Shown here: in pieces, positions 25,099 through 33,103 of the stretch
Layout: the number at the start of each line of letters is the position of its first letter
Numbering within the stretch: position 1 is the stretch's first letter
From: Hymenobacter sp.
GTDB taxonomy: Bacteria > Bacteroidota > Bacteroidia > Cytophagales > Hymenobacteraceae
Length of the DNA stretch: 33,183 nt
Assembly: GCA_025354605.1 (NCBI GenBank)
Contig: JANXMN010000094.1
Coordinates: forward strand, 1 to 33,183
Direction of reading: 5' to 3'
Position numbers and translations under genes: made by a program
Notes under the pieces: model-generated
Told to the model about the DNA's origin: nothing
What the model saw: only the letters and a program-made list of their open reading frames with translations
The model's database searches: none

Positions 25099-25668
25099 GG
25101 GGGCGGGCGTGTGCTCGCCGCCGTGGCGCTCGGCCAGCAGGGCCTGCACCTCGTTGATGAAGGCGGCTTTCACCACGTGCTTGCCGGGGCAGCCTTTATG
25201 GGTGGTGAGCGGGTCTTCCTTGTGCAGCTTCATGGTGGCGGGGTCGAGGCCGAGCACGGCCGAGAGCGTGGCCACGGCGGCCACGGCGTTGGCGTGCACC
25301 TGGGCCCCGCGGCCCGAGTTGAAGGGCTCGGTCTGATACTCGCCCAGCATCTCGATGCCCAGGGCCAGCTTGTTCCAGCTCGGCGAGTGCACGCCCGACA
25401 CGGTGAGGGGCGTGAACACCCAAATCTGGTGGTCGTCGATGAACAAGTGGGGGCCGGCGCTCCAGTGCTGCACGTGGCGGTAGTAGTTCTCGAGGTCGAG
25501 GATATTGCCCTTGCTGAGGCCGTTGGGGCGGTCGGCCAGGGTGGGGATACTGGTGTTGTGCAGCACGATGAAGCTGGGCCGCCACGCCAGCCAGTGCAGC
25601 AGGTGGCAGTATTGGTCGAAGGTGGCCGGCGTGAAGCTGGCGCCGATAATGCCTTTCCAGGTGTCCAT
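25090..25668 (-). CDS. N-acetylmuramoyl-L-alanine amidase (Amidase_2/PGRP fold)
   Basis: 192 aa from the ATG at 25668. Zinc-binding pattern of the Amidase_2/T7-lysozyme family: FIVLHNTS (His37), then KLHKED (His149) and THKGCPGKH (Cys160). The core ELG-type helix reads LALGIEMLGEY, and the strand LFIDDHQIWVFTPL matches the family's Y/F-x-I-x-x-x-G-x-I region. It should cleave the amide between MurNAc and L-Ala in peptidoglycan. No signal peptide is visible, as in phage or tailocin-type lysins, so release would need another route. The start is divergent from trehalase. Family confident; physiological role not. Confidence 0.85.
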   Translation of the reverse strand: MDTWKGIIGASFTPATFDQYCHLLHWLAWRPSFIVLHNTSIPTLADRPNGLSKGNILDLENYYRHVQHWSAGPHLFIDDHQIWVFTPLTVSGVHSPSWNKLALGIEMLGEYQTEPFNSGRGAQVHANAVAAVATLSAVLGLDPATMKLHKEDPLTTHKGCPGKHVVKAAFINEVQALLAERHGGEHTPAPIV

Positions 25669-25756
25669 TTTCGCAGCGGGTTAGGAGGATAGGAGGCCCC
25701 CGGCCGGCCGGGGCCGAAGGGTGCCCCAAAGGAACTGTTTTTAACAAAGCCGCGCA

Positions 25757-25772
25757 TCAGTGCTAGCACTGA
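25757..25772. promoter_or_regulatory. 16-bp perfect palindrome between amidase and trehalase
   Basis: TCAGTGCTAGCACTGA is a perfect 16-bp palindrome, 89 bp before the trehalase start and 89 bp from the amidase start. Its size and central position suit an operator for a dimeric regulator. No T-run follows on either strand that would make it a terminator, and no regulator gene is adjacent. Confidence 0.35.
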
Positions 25773-25860
25773 AAAATGAGGCCAAAACCAGAAATATTTG
25801 GCGGATTGTTAGCTTGCGGGGCGGCCCCGGGCTTGGAGCGGGCGCTTTTCATTTACCGCT

Positions 25861-27525
25861 ATGTCGAGAATCGTCCGCTATGCACTGCTGGGGCTGCTGA
25901 GCCTGGGTTGCGCCTTTGTTCCCGCCAACCCGGCCCCGGCGGCCGCCACTCCGGGCCGGGCCACTGCCCGCGCCCCGCGCCACCCCACGCCCCCGACGCG
26001 GCCGCGCTCGCCCCGGCAGCTGTTTCCGGGCCTGTTTGAGGCCGTGCAGCTGGGCCGGATTTTCCCCGACAACAAAACCTTTGTCGATGCCCGGCCCCGG
26101 CAGCGGCCGGCCACCATTCTGGCGGCTTGGCGGCGCGGAAAAAACCAGCCCGGCTTTCAGCTGCAAGCTTTTGTGCTGGCGCACTTCACCCTGCCAGCGG
26201 CGGATGCGCAGCCCTTCGTGAGCGACGTGCGGGCCGGCCTGCGCCACCACCTCGACACGCTCTGGACGGTACTGGCCCGGCCCGCGGCCCCGCCCGCGTC
26301 GGCGGCCGACTCGCTGGTGCCGTACCGCTCGCTGGTGCCGCTGCCCAAGCCCTGCCTGGTGCCGGGCGGGCGCTTCCGGGAGGTGTACTACTGGGACTCG
26401 TACTTCACGATGCTGGGGCTGGCCGAGGCCGGCAAAACCCGGCTGCTGCACGACATCACCGACAATTTTGCTTACCTCATCGGGCGGTTTGGGTTCGTGC
26501 CCAACGGCAACCGCACCTACTACCTGAGCCGTTCGCAGCCACCATTTTTTGCCGCCATCGTGCAGCTGCTGGCGCAGAAGGGCGGCCCCGCCGAGCTGCG
26601 CCGCTACCGCCCCGCCCTCGCAGCCGAGTACCGCTACTGGATGCTGGGGGCCGAAACCCTGAAGCCCGGCACCGCCGCCCACCGCGTGGTGCGCCTGCCC
26701 GGCGGCACGGTGCTGAACCGCTACTGGGACGAGAGCGACCAGCCCCGGGAGGAATCGTACGCCGAAGACGTGGCCGCTGCCAAAAAGAGCACCCAGCCGG
26801 CCGCGCAGTTCTACCACCACATGCGGGCCGGGGCGGCTTCGGGCTGGGACTTCAGCAGCCGCTGGTTTCGGCCCGGCGGCGGGCTGGAGAGCATTCAGAC
26901 CACCGACCTTCTCCCCATCGACCTCAACGCCCTGCTCTACAACCTGGAGCTGACCCTGGCCGACGCGGCCCGCGCCGCCGGGCAGCCCGCGCAGGCCCAG
27001 GCCTACCGGGCCAAGGCCGCGCAGCGCAAAGCCGCCCTGCTGGCCCTGAGCTGGGACGCGGCGGCGGGTTGGTTTCAGGACTACAACTGGCGGCAGCAGC
27101 GCCGCTCGGCGGTGCGCAGCCTGGCGGGGGTGTTCCCGCTGGCCTACGGGCTGGCTACTCCGGCGCAGGCGGCCCGGGTGGGGGCGGGGCTGCGGCAGGA
27201 TTTTCTGGAGCCCGGCGGCCTCGTGACCACCCTGAACCGCACCGGGCAGCAGTGGGATGCCCCCAACGGCTGGGCCCCGCTGCAGTATCTGGCCATCGCA
27301 GGCCTGCGCCGCTACGGGCAGCGCCCCCTGGCCGATACCGTGGCCCACCGCTGGGTGCGCCTGAACACCCGCGTGTTTGCCCAAACCGGCAAGCTGCTGG
27401 AGAAATACGACGTGCTGGACCCCACCCGCGCCGCCGGCGGCGGCGAGTACCCTTTGCAGGACGGCTTCGGCTGGACCAACGGGGTGCTGCTGAAGCTGCT
27501 GAACCAGGCGCAGCCGGGGCGGTAG
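25861..27525 (+). CDS. treA: Trehalase, GH37 (periplasmic type)
   Basis: 554 aa; hydrolyses alpha,alpha-trehalose to two glucose. Both trehalase signatures are present: PGGRFREVYYWDSYF (168-182) and QWDAPNGWAP (464-473). Catalytic acid candidate D330 lies in SGWDFSSRW, and base candidate E529 in GGGEYPLQDGFGW, matching the GH37 scheme. The N-terminus (YALLGLLSLGCAFVPANPAPAAA) is a signal sequence; Cys17 gives an imperfect lipobox, so the enzyme is periplasmic or lipid-anchored. A Pro/Arg-rich linker precedes the (alpha/alpha)6 domain. Standing alone, with the 16-bp palindrome upstream as a possible operator. Symbol given by family (treA/treF-like). Confidence 0.95.
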   Translation: MSRIVRYALLGLLSLGCAFVPANPAPAAATPGRATARAPRHPTPPTRPRSPRQLFPGLFEAVQLGRIFPDNKTFVDARPRQRPATILAAWRRGKNQPGFQLQAFVLAHFTLPAADAQPFVSDVRAGLRHHLDTLWTVLARPAAPPASAADSLVPYRSLVPLPKPCLVPGGRFREVYYWDSYFTMLGLAEAGKTRLLHDITDNFAYLIGRFGFVPNGNRTYYLSRSQPPFFAAIVQLLAQKGGPAELRRYRPALAAEYRYWMLGAETLKPGTAAHRVVRLPGGTVLNRYWDESDQPREESYAEDVAAAKKSTQPAAQFYHHMRAGAASGWDFSSRWFRPGGGLESIQTTDLLPIDLNALLYNLELTLADAARAAGQPAQAQAYRAKAAQRKAALLALSWDAAAGWFQDYNWRQQRRSAVRSLAGVFPLAYGLATPAQAARVGAGLRQDFLEPGGLVTTLNRTGQQWDAPNGWAPLQYLAIAGLRRYGQRPLADTVAHRWVRLNTRVFAQTGKLLEKYDVLDPTRAAGGGEYPLQDGFGWTNGVLLKLLNQAQPGR

Positions 27526-27772
27526 AAGAAGCAAAAAATGCCACCATGCAGCACATGCTGCACAGTAAGCAGAGGCGAAGCACCTATACCGGAACCCCCA
27601 ACTGCTGGCGCACCGGGCTGCTGGCGCGCGACTGCGACGTGCGCCTGCAGCCCGGTGCGCAACCGCCGCCCGATGTTTTGGCACGGTTTTGCAATGTGCC
27701 CTTGCAGCAGCCAGAAACTGGGGCTTACATCCCCCGCTGGCCGGTTTCTTTCACACCACTTCGTTTACGGTT

Positions 27773-28582
27773 ATGAAAATTTCACGCCTCCCGGGCGGCC
27801 TGGCCGCGGCTTGCCTATTGTTTTCTGCGCTGGCGGTTTCGGCCCAGGGAGCCCGCGATGCCTACGGCAACCCCAAGGCTGCGCCCTCGCCCCGCCCGAT
27901 GGGGACCCCGGCCCGCCGCGCTCCCGCCACGTCGCAGCAACCCGCTTATTCCCCTGCTGCTACCTCGGCTGGCGGCGTGCGCTTCGGCTTCCGCGCCGGG
28001 CTGAACGTGGCCGACCTGCAGGGTGATGCCGTGCAGAGCTTCACCAACCTGGCCGGTTACGTACCCAACGGCGCGATTACCAAAGAAATGCGCCCGGGCT
28101 TCTACGCCGGCGTGTTTGCCACCCTGCCGCTGGGTCCCGGCTTCGCTATCGAGCCCGGCATCACCTACGCCGAAAAAGGAGCGGTGCTCATCGGTACGCT
28201 GCCTTTTCCGGCCCTCGATTTCCTGAATGCCCGCGTGGCCGGCACGGCCCGCTTAGCCTACATTGATGTGCCGGTGTTGGCCAAAGTATACCTCACGCCC
28301 AGCTTCTACCTCTACGCCGGCCCACAGGCCTCGTTCCTCGTTTCGGGCAAGGCCCGCGTCGATGCCAGCGTGCTCGGCTTCTCGGCCTACAAGGAAGATT
28401 TCGACGTGGCGGGCCAGCTGCGCAAAGTTGACTTTGCCGCCGTGGGTGGCCTGGGCTATCAGTTCGAAAACGGCCTGGGCCTGAGCGCCGGCTACGACTA
28501 CGGCTTCAGTTCGCTCGACTCGGGCAACCGCTTCCAGGCCTACAACCGCGTGGCCAAAGTCGGCCTCAGCTACTCCTTCTAA
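27773..28582 (+). CDS. Porin-family outer-membrane beta-barrel protein
   Basis: 269 aa from the ATG at 27773 (MKISRLPGGLAAAC); the ORF-track start lies 28 codons upstream of the signal peptide. Signal peptide ends LAVSAQ. After a low-complexity Pro/Ala segment (about 25-60) comes the Bacteroidota outer-membrane barrel (PF13568-like): RFGFRAGLNVADLQ, RPGFYAGVFATLPLGPGFAIEPGITYAEKGA, AYIDVPVLAKVYLTPSFYLYAGPQASFLV, and a final strand VAKVGLSYSF ending in Phe, as required for barrel insertion. A weak promoter-like TTTG is seen upstream near 27677. Function unknown, as usual for the family. Confidence 0.88.
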   Translation: MKISRLPGGLAAACLLFSALAVSAQGARDAYGNPKAAPSPRPMGTPARRAPATSQQPAYSPAATSAGGVRFGFRAGLNVADLQGDAVQSFTNLAGYVPNGAITKEMRPGFYAGVFATLPLGPGFAIEPGITYAEKGAVLIGTLPFPALDFLNARVAGTARLAYIDVPVLAKVYLTPSFYLYAGPQASFLVSGKARVDASVLGFSAYKEDFDVAGQLRKVDFAAVGGLGYQFENGLGLSAGYDYGFSSLDSGNRFQAYNRVAKVGLSYSF

Positions 28583-28670
28583 TACCCGTTATCCGGCCGG
28601 TTAGCGGCCATTCTATTTCCTGATTCTTATTCCGCCGATATAGTCGTCATTATCCGAGATATATTAAAAA

Positions 28671-28702
28671 AAAGGCCCCGTCGCTGCAACGACGGGGCCT
28701 TT
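28671..28702 (-). terminator. Strong terminator (minus-strand VWA gene, possibly bidirectional)
   Basis: A perfect 13-bp stem, AAAGGCCCCGTCG (28671-28683) and CGACGGGGCCTTT (28690-28702), with loop CTGCAA. On the minus strand it is followed by a run of T residues (complement of the A-tract 28666-28673), so it fits the VWA gene ending at 28793. It also lies 88 bp past the plus-strand barrel gene and could stop both. Confidence 0.85.
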
Positions 28703-28709
28703 CTGGTTA

Positions 28710-28788
28710 GTAGCGTGGACTCTGTGAGTCCGCGCATGGTTTCGTTCGGGTATCGTTCAGCCGCGCGGACTCGCAGCGTCCACGCTAC
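28710..28788. repeat. Dispersed-type inverted repeat, 26-bp arms
   Basis: Arms 28710-28735 and 28763-28788 are reverse complements with two mismatches, 27-nt loop. Each arm is itself a small hairpin (GGACTC-TGT-GAGTCC; GGAC-GCTGCGA-GTCC). It is inserted between the terminator and the VWA stop codon. The arm-loop-arm plan resembles the 7365-7458 element, but the sequence is a different family. Confidence 0.75.
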
Positions 28789-28792
28789 TGCG

Positions 28793-30799
28793 CTACCGTG
28801 CGCCCACGGCCTGGCTGCCGCTCAGGCCGGCGGCCAGACGCACGAGACGCACGAGCTCGGCGCGGTAGCCGTCGGCATCGGCGCCGCGCGCGCCGTCGGC
28901 CAGCTGTTCGGTGGCGGCCCAGGTGGCGGTGCCGCGCTGCTCGCTCTGGCGCAGCAGCATGCCGAACTGGGCCACGGCGGCGGCAAAGCGCAGGTCGGCC
29001 GTGGCGCTGGCAATGGGCGTGGCGGCCCCCACCAGCGGCTGGGCCAGCAGCTTGCTGGTGCTGCCCTGCGGCTCTTTGTAGCGCAGCTTCACCGTCAGCA
29101 CGTCGTTGGTGAGGAACTGCTGCATGGAAGCCGTCGTAGGCCGGGTGGGCTGGTACTTGAGCTCGTCAATCAGGGGCTGGCTGCTGCCCACGGGCACGAT
29201 TTCGTAGAGGGCCGTCACGGTGTGGCCCGCGCCGAGCTCGCCGGCATCCTTGCGGTCGTTGTTGAAGTCTTCGGCTTCGAGCAGGCGGTTTTCGTAGCCT
29301 ACCAGGCGGTAGTTGGCCACGCGGGCGGGGTTGAACTCGATTTGCAGCTTCACATCCTTGGCCACGGTGAAGAGCGTGCCGCCAAACTGCGCCACCAGCA
29401 CCCGGCCGGCCTCGTCGAGGTTGTCGAGGTAGGCGTAGTTGCCGTTGCCCTTGTCGGCCAGCATTTCCATGCGCGAGTCGCGCAGGTTGCCGCGCCCGCA
29501 GCCCAGCACGGTCAGGAACACGCCGCTCTCGCGCTGGTCCACAATCAACTGCTCCATGGCCGCATCCGAGCTTTCGCCCACGTTGAAGTCGCCGTCGGTG
29601 GCCAGAATCACCCGGTTGTTGCCTTCCTTTTTGAAGTGCTGGCGGGCCGTGGCGTAGGCCAGGCGCAGGCCCGCGCCCCCGGCCGTGGAGCCGCCGGCCT
29701 GCAGCCGGTCAATGGCATCGAGAATAACTTCGGGCTGCGCGCCGGGCGTGGGCGGCAGCACCAGGCCGGCCGCGCCGGCGTAGGCCACCAGGGCCACGTG
29801 GTCCTGGGGCCGCAGCTGTTTCACCAGCAGCTTCAGGCCGGCCTGCACCAGCGGCAGCTTGTCGGCCTCGTCCATCGAGCCCGACACATCGACCAGAAAC
29901 ACCAGGTTGGCGGGCGGCAGCTGGGCGGTTTCCACGCGCCGGGCCTGCACGCCGACGCGGGCCAGCTGGTGGGCCGGGTTCCAGGGGCACACCGCCAGCT
30001 CGGTGCTGATGCGCACGGGGTCGGGCGAGGTGGCGGCCGGGGCGGCGTAGTCGTAGCGGAAGTAGTTCAGCATTTCCTCCACCCGCACGGCATCGCGCGG
30101 GGGCAGCTGGCCCTCGTTCAGGAAGCGCCGCACATTCGAGTAGGAGGCATTGTCCACGTCGAGCGCGAAGGTGCTGAGCGGGGTTTTCTTCGCCTCAAAA
30201 AAGGTGTTTTCCTTGATGTGGGCGTAGGTGTCGCCAGCCCCGGCCTCGTCGCGGGCGGGCAGCGTGGGCCGGGGCGCGCTCCAGGCAGGTGCCGCTTGGT
30301 ACTCGGCCAGGTAGTCCGCGGAGGTTGCCGGCGCGGCTCTTTTCGCGTCGTAGGCTGTGCCCCGCCCGGCTTTGGTTTTCAAGGCCCTGTCCCGGCGCAA
30401 CAGCCCGCCCGTCATGCCTCGCGCCACCACCACTTCGTTTAGCTGTTTTTGGTCAACGGTCAGGCGCACATCCATGGTGTGGCGCGTTCCCACGGTCTGT
30501 TCCAGCGGGCGGTAGCCCACGTAGCTAAACACCAGCACCGCGTGGGCCGCGCCGGGCACCCGCAGCGAGTACCGCCCCTGCACGTCGGAGCTGATGCCAA
30601 CCAGGGTGCCTTTGATGAGAACCGTCACGCCCGGTAGGGCCTGGCCGGTAGCCTGGTCGGTTATCCGGCCCGACACCACCCAGTCCTGAGTGGTGTTGCC
30701 CAGTGGGCCGGAAGCGGGGGCGGTACCCGGCCCCACCTGGGCCATGCCGGGGGAGGAAGCCAGCAATGCCAGCAGCGGGAGCAACAGCAATTTTTTCAT
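28793..30799 (-). CDS. YfbK-type VWA protein with carboxypeptidase-regulatory domain
   Basis: 668 aa from the ATG at 30799 (MKKLLLLPLLALLASSPGMAQ, signal peptide); the ORF-track GTG upstream lacks a signal sequence. Residues 41-127 form a CarboxypepD_reg-like domain (VVSGRITDQATGQALPGVTV...NEVVVARG), as at the front of SusC-type proteins. Next comes the YfbK N-terminal region (NTFFEAKKTPLSTFALDVDNASYSNVRRFL), a VWA domain with a full MIDAS motif DVSGS (304-308) and ILATDGDFNVG, and a YfbK C-terminal part (LQIEFNPARVANYRLVGYENR). The protein is predicted to be exported or envelope-bound, with metal-dependent protein binding. Divergent from an ECF sigma/anti-sigma pair, with which such genes commonly cluster in Bacteroidota. 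Confidence 0.92.
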   Translation of the reverse strand: MKKLLLLPLLALLASSPGMAQVGPGTAPASGPLGNTTQDWVVSGRITDQATGQALPGVTVLIKGTLVGISSDVQGRYSLRVPGAAHAVLVFSYVGYRPLEQTVGTRHTMDVRLTVDQKQLNEVVVARGMTGGLLRRDRALKTKAGRGTAYDAKRAAPATSADYLAEYQAAPAWSAPRPTLPARDEAGAGDTYAHIKENTFFEAKKTPLSTFALDVDNASYSNVRRFLNEGQLPPRDAVRVEEMLNYFRYDYAAPAATSPDPVRISTELAVCPWNPAHQLARVGVQARRVETAQLPPANLVFLVDVSGSMDEADKLPLVQAGLKLLVKQLRPQDHVALVAYAGAAGLVLPPTPGAQPEVILDAIDRLQAGGSTAGGAGLRLAYATARQHFKKEGNNRVILATDGDFNVGESSDAAMEQLIVDQRESGVFLTVLGCGRGNLRDSRMEMLADKGNGNYAYLDNLDEAGRVLVAQFGGTLFTVAKDVKLQIEFNPARVANYRLVGYENRLLEAEDFNNDRKDAGELGAGHTVTALYEIVPVGSSQPLIDELKYQPTRPTTASMQQFLTNDVLTVKLRYKEPQGSTSKLLAQPLVGAATPIASATADLRFAAAVAQFGMLLRQSEQRGTATWAATEQLADGARGADADGYRAELVRLVRLAAGLSGSQAVGAR

Positions 30800-30900
30800 G
30801 GCAGCAAAAGGGTTGGTGAATGATGCCCGGTTGATGCGGGGCCGGGCCGGATTGCACACGACGCCCCAAAAATTTCCACCCCTCACCCGGCCGCAGCAAG

Positions 30901-30954
30901 TGTACCATCAGGTGGCGTACCAAAAAAAGATGGTACAGCTGCTGATGGTACAGC
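30901..30954. promoter_or_regulatory. Operator-like array in the VWA/sigma divergent region
   Basis: GTACCA occurs at 30902 and 30917, and its complement TGGTAC at 30931 and 30946, all 14-15 bp apart. GATGGTACAGC is directly repeated at 30929 and 30944, and TGTACCATCAG (30901-30911) is the perfect inverse of 30942-30952. This lies 102 bp from the VWA start and 69 bp from the sigma start, suggesting a cooperative binding site controlling either or both. Confidence 0.45.
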
Positions 30955-31022
30955 AGCGGACCCGCGGCAGCGGTCACGTTGCACTCTACTAATGGCGGCG
31001 GCGTTCTTAACTTTCCCCCGCC

Positions 31023-31709
31023 ATGTTCTTCCGCCGCTCGCCGTCCGCCGCTGCCGCCCCGCTCTCCGACCAGGAGCTGCTGGCCCGCTACCGCGCGCAC
31101 GGCGACGTGGCCGACCTCGGCCGGCTCTACGACCGCTACCTGCCCGAGGCATTTGCCGTGTGCCGGCGCTACCTGGCTCCGCCCGACGAAGATGCCCAGG
31201 ATGCCACCATGCAGCTTTTCGAGCATCTGGTGAAGGTGCTGCGCACCCACGCGCCCGACAACTTCGCCGCCTGGCTGCACACCACCGCCCGCAACCACTG
31301 CCTGATGCAGCTGCGGGCCAAAAAAAGAGCCGGCCCCAGCGCCGGCCCGCTCATCATCAGCTTTCCCGATGCCGCCGATGTGGAATCGGCCGCCGCCCGG
31401 CATCTGCCCGATGAAACGGCGGCCGCCGAAGAAGCCGCTGATGCCGAGCAGCGCCTGCAAACCGTAGAAGATGCGCTCAACCAACTGCCTCCGGCCCAGC
31501 GCCGCTGCCTGGAATTGTTTTACCTCGAAAAGAAAAGCTACCGCGAAATCGCCTCCGAAACCGGCCTCGACCTGAACCTGGTGCGCAGCCACCTGCAAAA
31601 CGGCAAGCGCATGCTCCGCCGCCAGCTCGACCCGCCCGATGCCGCGCCCACTGCCGCTGACCGCCTCACTCCGCCCCCCGCGCCCGTTCCCATCCATGTC
31701 GCCCGCTGA
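31023..31709 (+). CDS. RNA polymerase ECF-type sigma factor
   Basis: 228 aa. Region 2 starts at SDQELLARYRAHGDVADLGRLYDRYL and includes AAWLHTTARNHCLMQLRAKKR (2.3-2.4). An Ala/Asp-rich spacer follows. Region 4 is LNQLPPAQRRCLELFYLEKKSYREIASETGLDLNLVRSHLQNGKRMLRRQL, with a clear helix-turn-helix. The length and two-domain plan fit ECF sigma-70 factors. Its end overlaps the next gene by 14 bp, so the pair is translationally coupled. It is expected to be held inactive by the membrane partner, and its targets may include its own operon and the VWA gene. Confidence 0.95.
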   Translation: MFFRRSPSAAAAPLSDQELLARYRAHGDVADLGRLYDRYLPEAFAVCRRYLAPPDEDAQDATMQLFEHLVKVLRTHAPDNFAAWLHTTARNHCLMQLRAKKRAGPSAGPLIISFPDAADVESAAARHLPDETAAAEEAADAEQRLQTVEDALNQLPPAQRRCLELFYLEKKSYREIASETGLDLNLVRSHLQNGKRMLRRQLDPPDAAPTAADRLTPPPAPVPIHVAR

Positions 31710-33039
31710 TTCGCCCTTTGCCCCGCTCTCCGCCCCCGGCCCGCACCCGGCTACGGCGGAGCTGCGCGCCTACGCGGCCGGCACCCTCGCGCCCGCCGAC
31801 GAGCACCGCATCGAGGCCCACACCCTCGACTGCGAGCGCTGCGCCGAGCTGCTCGATGGTTTCGCGATGACCGATGCCGCCACCACCGACCAGGCCCTGG
31901 CCGAATTGCGTGCCCGCCTCCAGGCCCGCGTGGGCGCCGACCTGGCCCTGCCCGCCGCGCCGCTGGCGGCCAGCCGGCCCTTGTGGCCGCGCCTGGCTGC
32001 CGCCGTGGCCCTGCTCGGAGCCGTTGGGGCCGGCCTTTGGGGCTGGGAGCACCAGCCCGCCGCGGAGCACGTGGTGGCCGTCAACCAATCGGCTCCGCGG
32101 CCGACGGCCACTATTGGTTCGGTTGCCCAAGCGCCCCGCCTGGGAAATGCAGCGGCCGCCGCGTCGTCAGCTACCCCCAATGCAGCTTCGGCCGCGGTGC
32201 CCGCAGCTTCAGATGCCGCCGTTGCCAATCGTGGCGCGGCATCGGTAGCTTCGCCGGTGCTGCCAACACCGGCCCACCAGCCCGCTGCCGATTATGCGGT
32301 GCTGTCCCCGCGCCGCCGGTCAGCCGGCCTGATTCCTCCCGCCCAACAACCAGACCGCGAAAAGCTGGCCGCCGCAACCAGCAACGCGGCGGATGACAGC
32401 CCGGACGCAGTGGCCGCAACCAGCCGCGATGAGCCGCTGCGCGAAACCCTGGACAGCAGAGCTGCTTCGGCGGCCCCGGCCCCGGCGGCGGCCAAAACCC
32501 GCGAAGCCCCGGCGCTTGGCCGCGCCGAGGCAGCTGCTGGGCTAGCCGTAGCTCGGCTGGCCCGCCCATCGGCGGCAGCACCAAGTGGCCAGGTAGCAAC
32601 AACGGCCGCGCCGGCGGCTGATTCGTCCCAAGATGCCAAGAAGGAAGTTGTAGTAGCCGCCGGCAAAGCCAAAATGGCCAACTCGCCCACCGGGCTGCCC
32701 GGCAACTCGGTGCGGGTACTCAACAAACCCATGCCGGCCGTTCCGGCCATTGCGCCCGCGCCAGTGGGTGGTACGCCAGCGCTCAAAGAATACCTGCGCC
32801 GCCAGGCTACCGGATTCGAACCCGAGGAGAATGCCCGCCACCTGCCGGGCGGTTCCGTGAAGGTGCGCTTCGTAGTGGGTGCCGATGGTAAGGTGAACCA
32901 CCTGCAAGTAGTGCGCGGCCTGCGGGCCGATTACGACGCCGAGGCGCTACGCATTATCTGCGAGGGCCCCGCCTGGCGGCCTGGCATTGCCAACGGCCGC
33001 CGCGCCGCCCTGCCCATGGAGCTGACGATAAGCTTTTGA
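31696..33039 (+). CDS. Membrane anti-sigma factor with C-terminal TonB-like domain
   Basis: 447 aa from the ATG at 31696 inside the sigma gene; the ORF-track start is the other frame of the sigma C-terminus. Residues 21-58 resemble a zf-HC2 anti-sigma module (AHTLDCERC: His42, Cys46, Cys49, H-x3-C-x2-C). A single TM segment (WPRLAAAVALLGAVGAGLWGW, about 97-117) is followed by about 240 residues of Ala/Ser/Pro-rich low complexity that could span the periplasm. The C-terminus (about 365-447: GSVKVRFVVGADGKVNHLQVVRGL...YDAEALRIICEGPAWRPGIANGRR) is a TonB_C/energy-transducer-type domain. Interpreted as a sensor that links an envelope signal to sigma release. The fusion is clear; the mechanism is inferred. 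Confidence 0.88.
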   Translation: MSPADSPFAPLSAPGPHPATAELRAYAAGTLAPADEHRIEAHTLDCERCAELLDGFAMTDAATTDQALAELRARLQARVGADLALPAAPLAASRPLWPRLAAAVALLGAVGAGLWGWEHQPAAEHVVAVNQSAPRPTATIGSVAQAPRLGNAAAAASSATPNAASAAVPAASDAAVANRGAASVASPVLPTPAHQPAADYAVLSPRRRSAGLIPPAQQPDREKLAAATSNAADDSPDAVAATSRDEPLRETLDSRAASAAPAPAAAKTREAPALGRAEAAAGLAVARLARPSAAAPSGQVATTAAPAADSSQDAKKEVVVAAGKAKMANSPTGLPGNSVRVLNKPMPAVPAIAPAPVGGTPALKEYLRRQATGFEPEENARHLPGGSVKVRFVVGADGKVNHLQVVRGLRADYDAEALRIICEGPAWRPGIANGRRAALPMELTISF

Positions 33040-33070
33040 GTGAACAGGAACCGTAAGCACGATAAAAGCA

Positions 33071-33103
33071 CGTCATGCTGAACGCAGTGAAGCATCTCTA
33101 CCG
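33071..33103. repeat. Single arm of the dispersed REP-like family
   Basis: This 33-nt stretch matches the complement of the right arm at 7425-7458, except for a 7-nt central block (ACGCAGT here, GCTTGTC there). Outer parts CGTCATGCTGA and GAAGCATCTCTACCG are identical. No pairing arm is visible before the window ends. Confidence 0.7.

Noticed and set aside
25849-27684. 611-aa minus-strand ORF opposite trehalase
   Set aside because: It is the antisense shadow of a fully motif-supported GH37 gene; its translation is Gly/Arg/Gln/Ala low complexity without domains.
28715-30442. 575-aa plus-strand ORF opposite the VWA gene
   Set aside because: Antisense shadow; the VWA gene has complete MIDAS and domain motifs on the minus strand.
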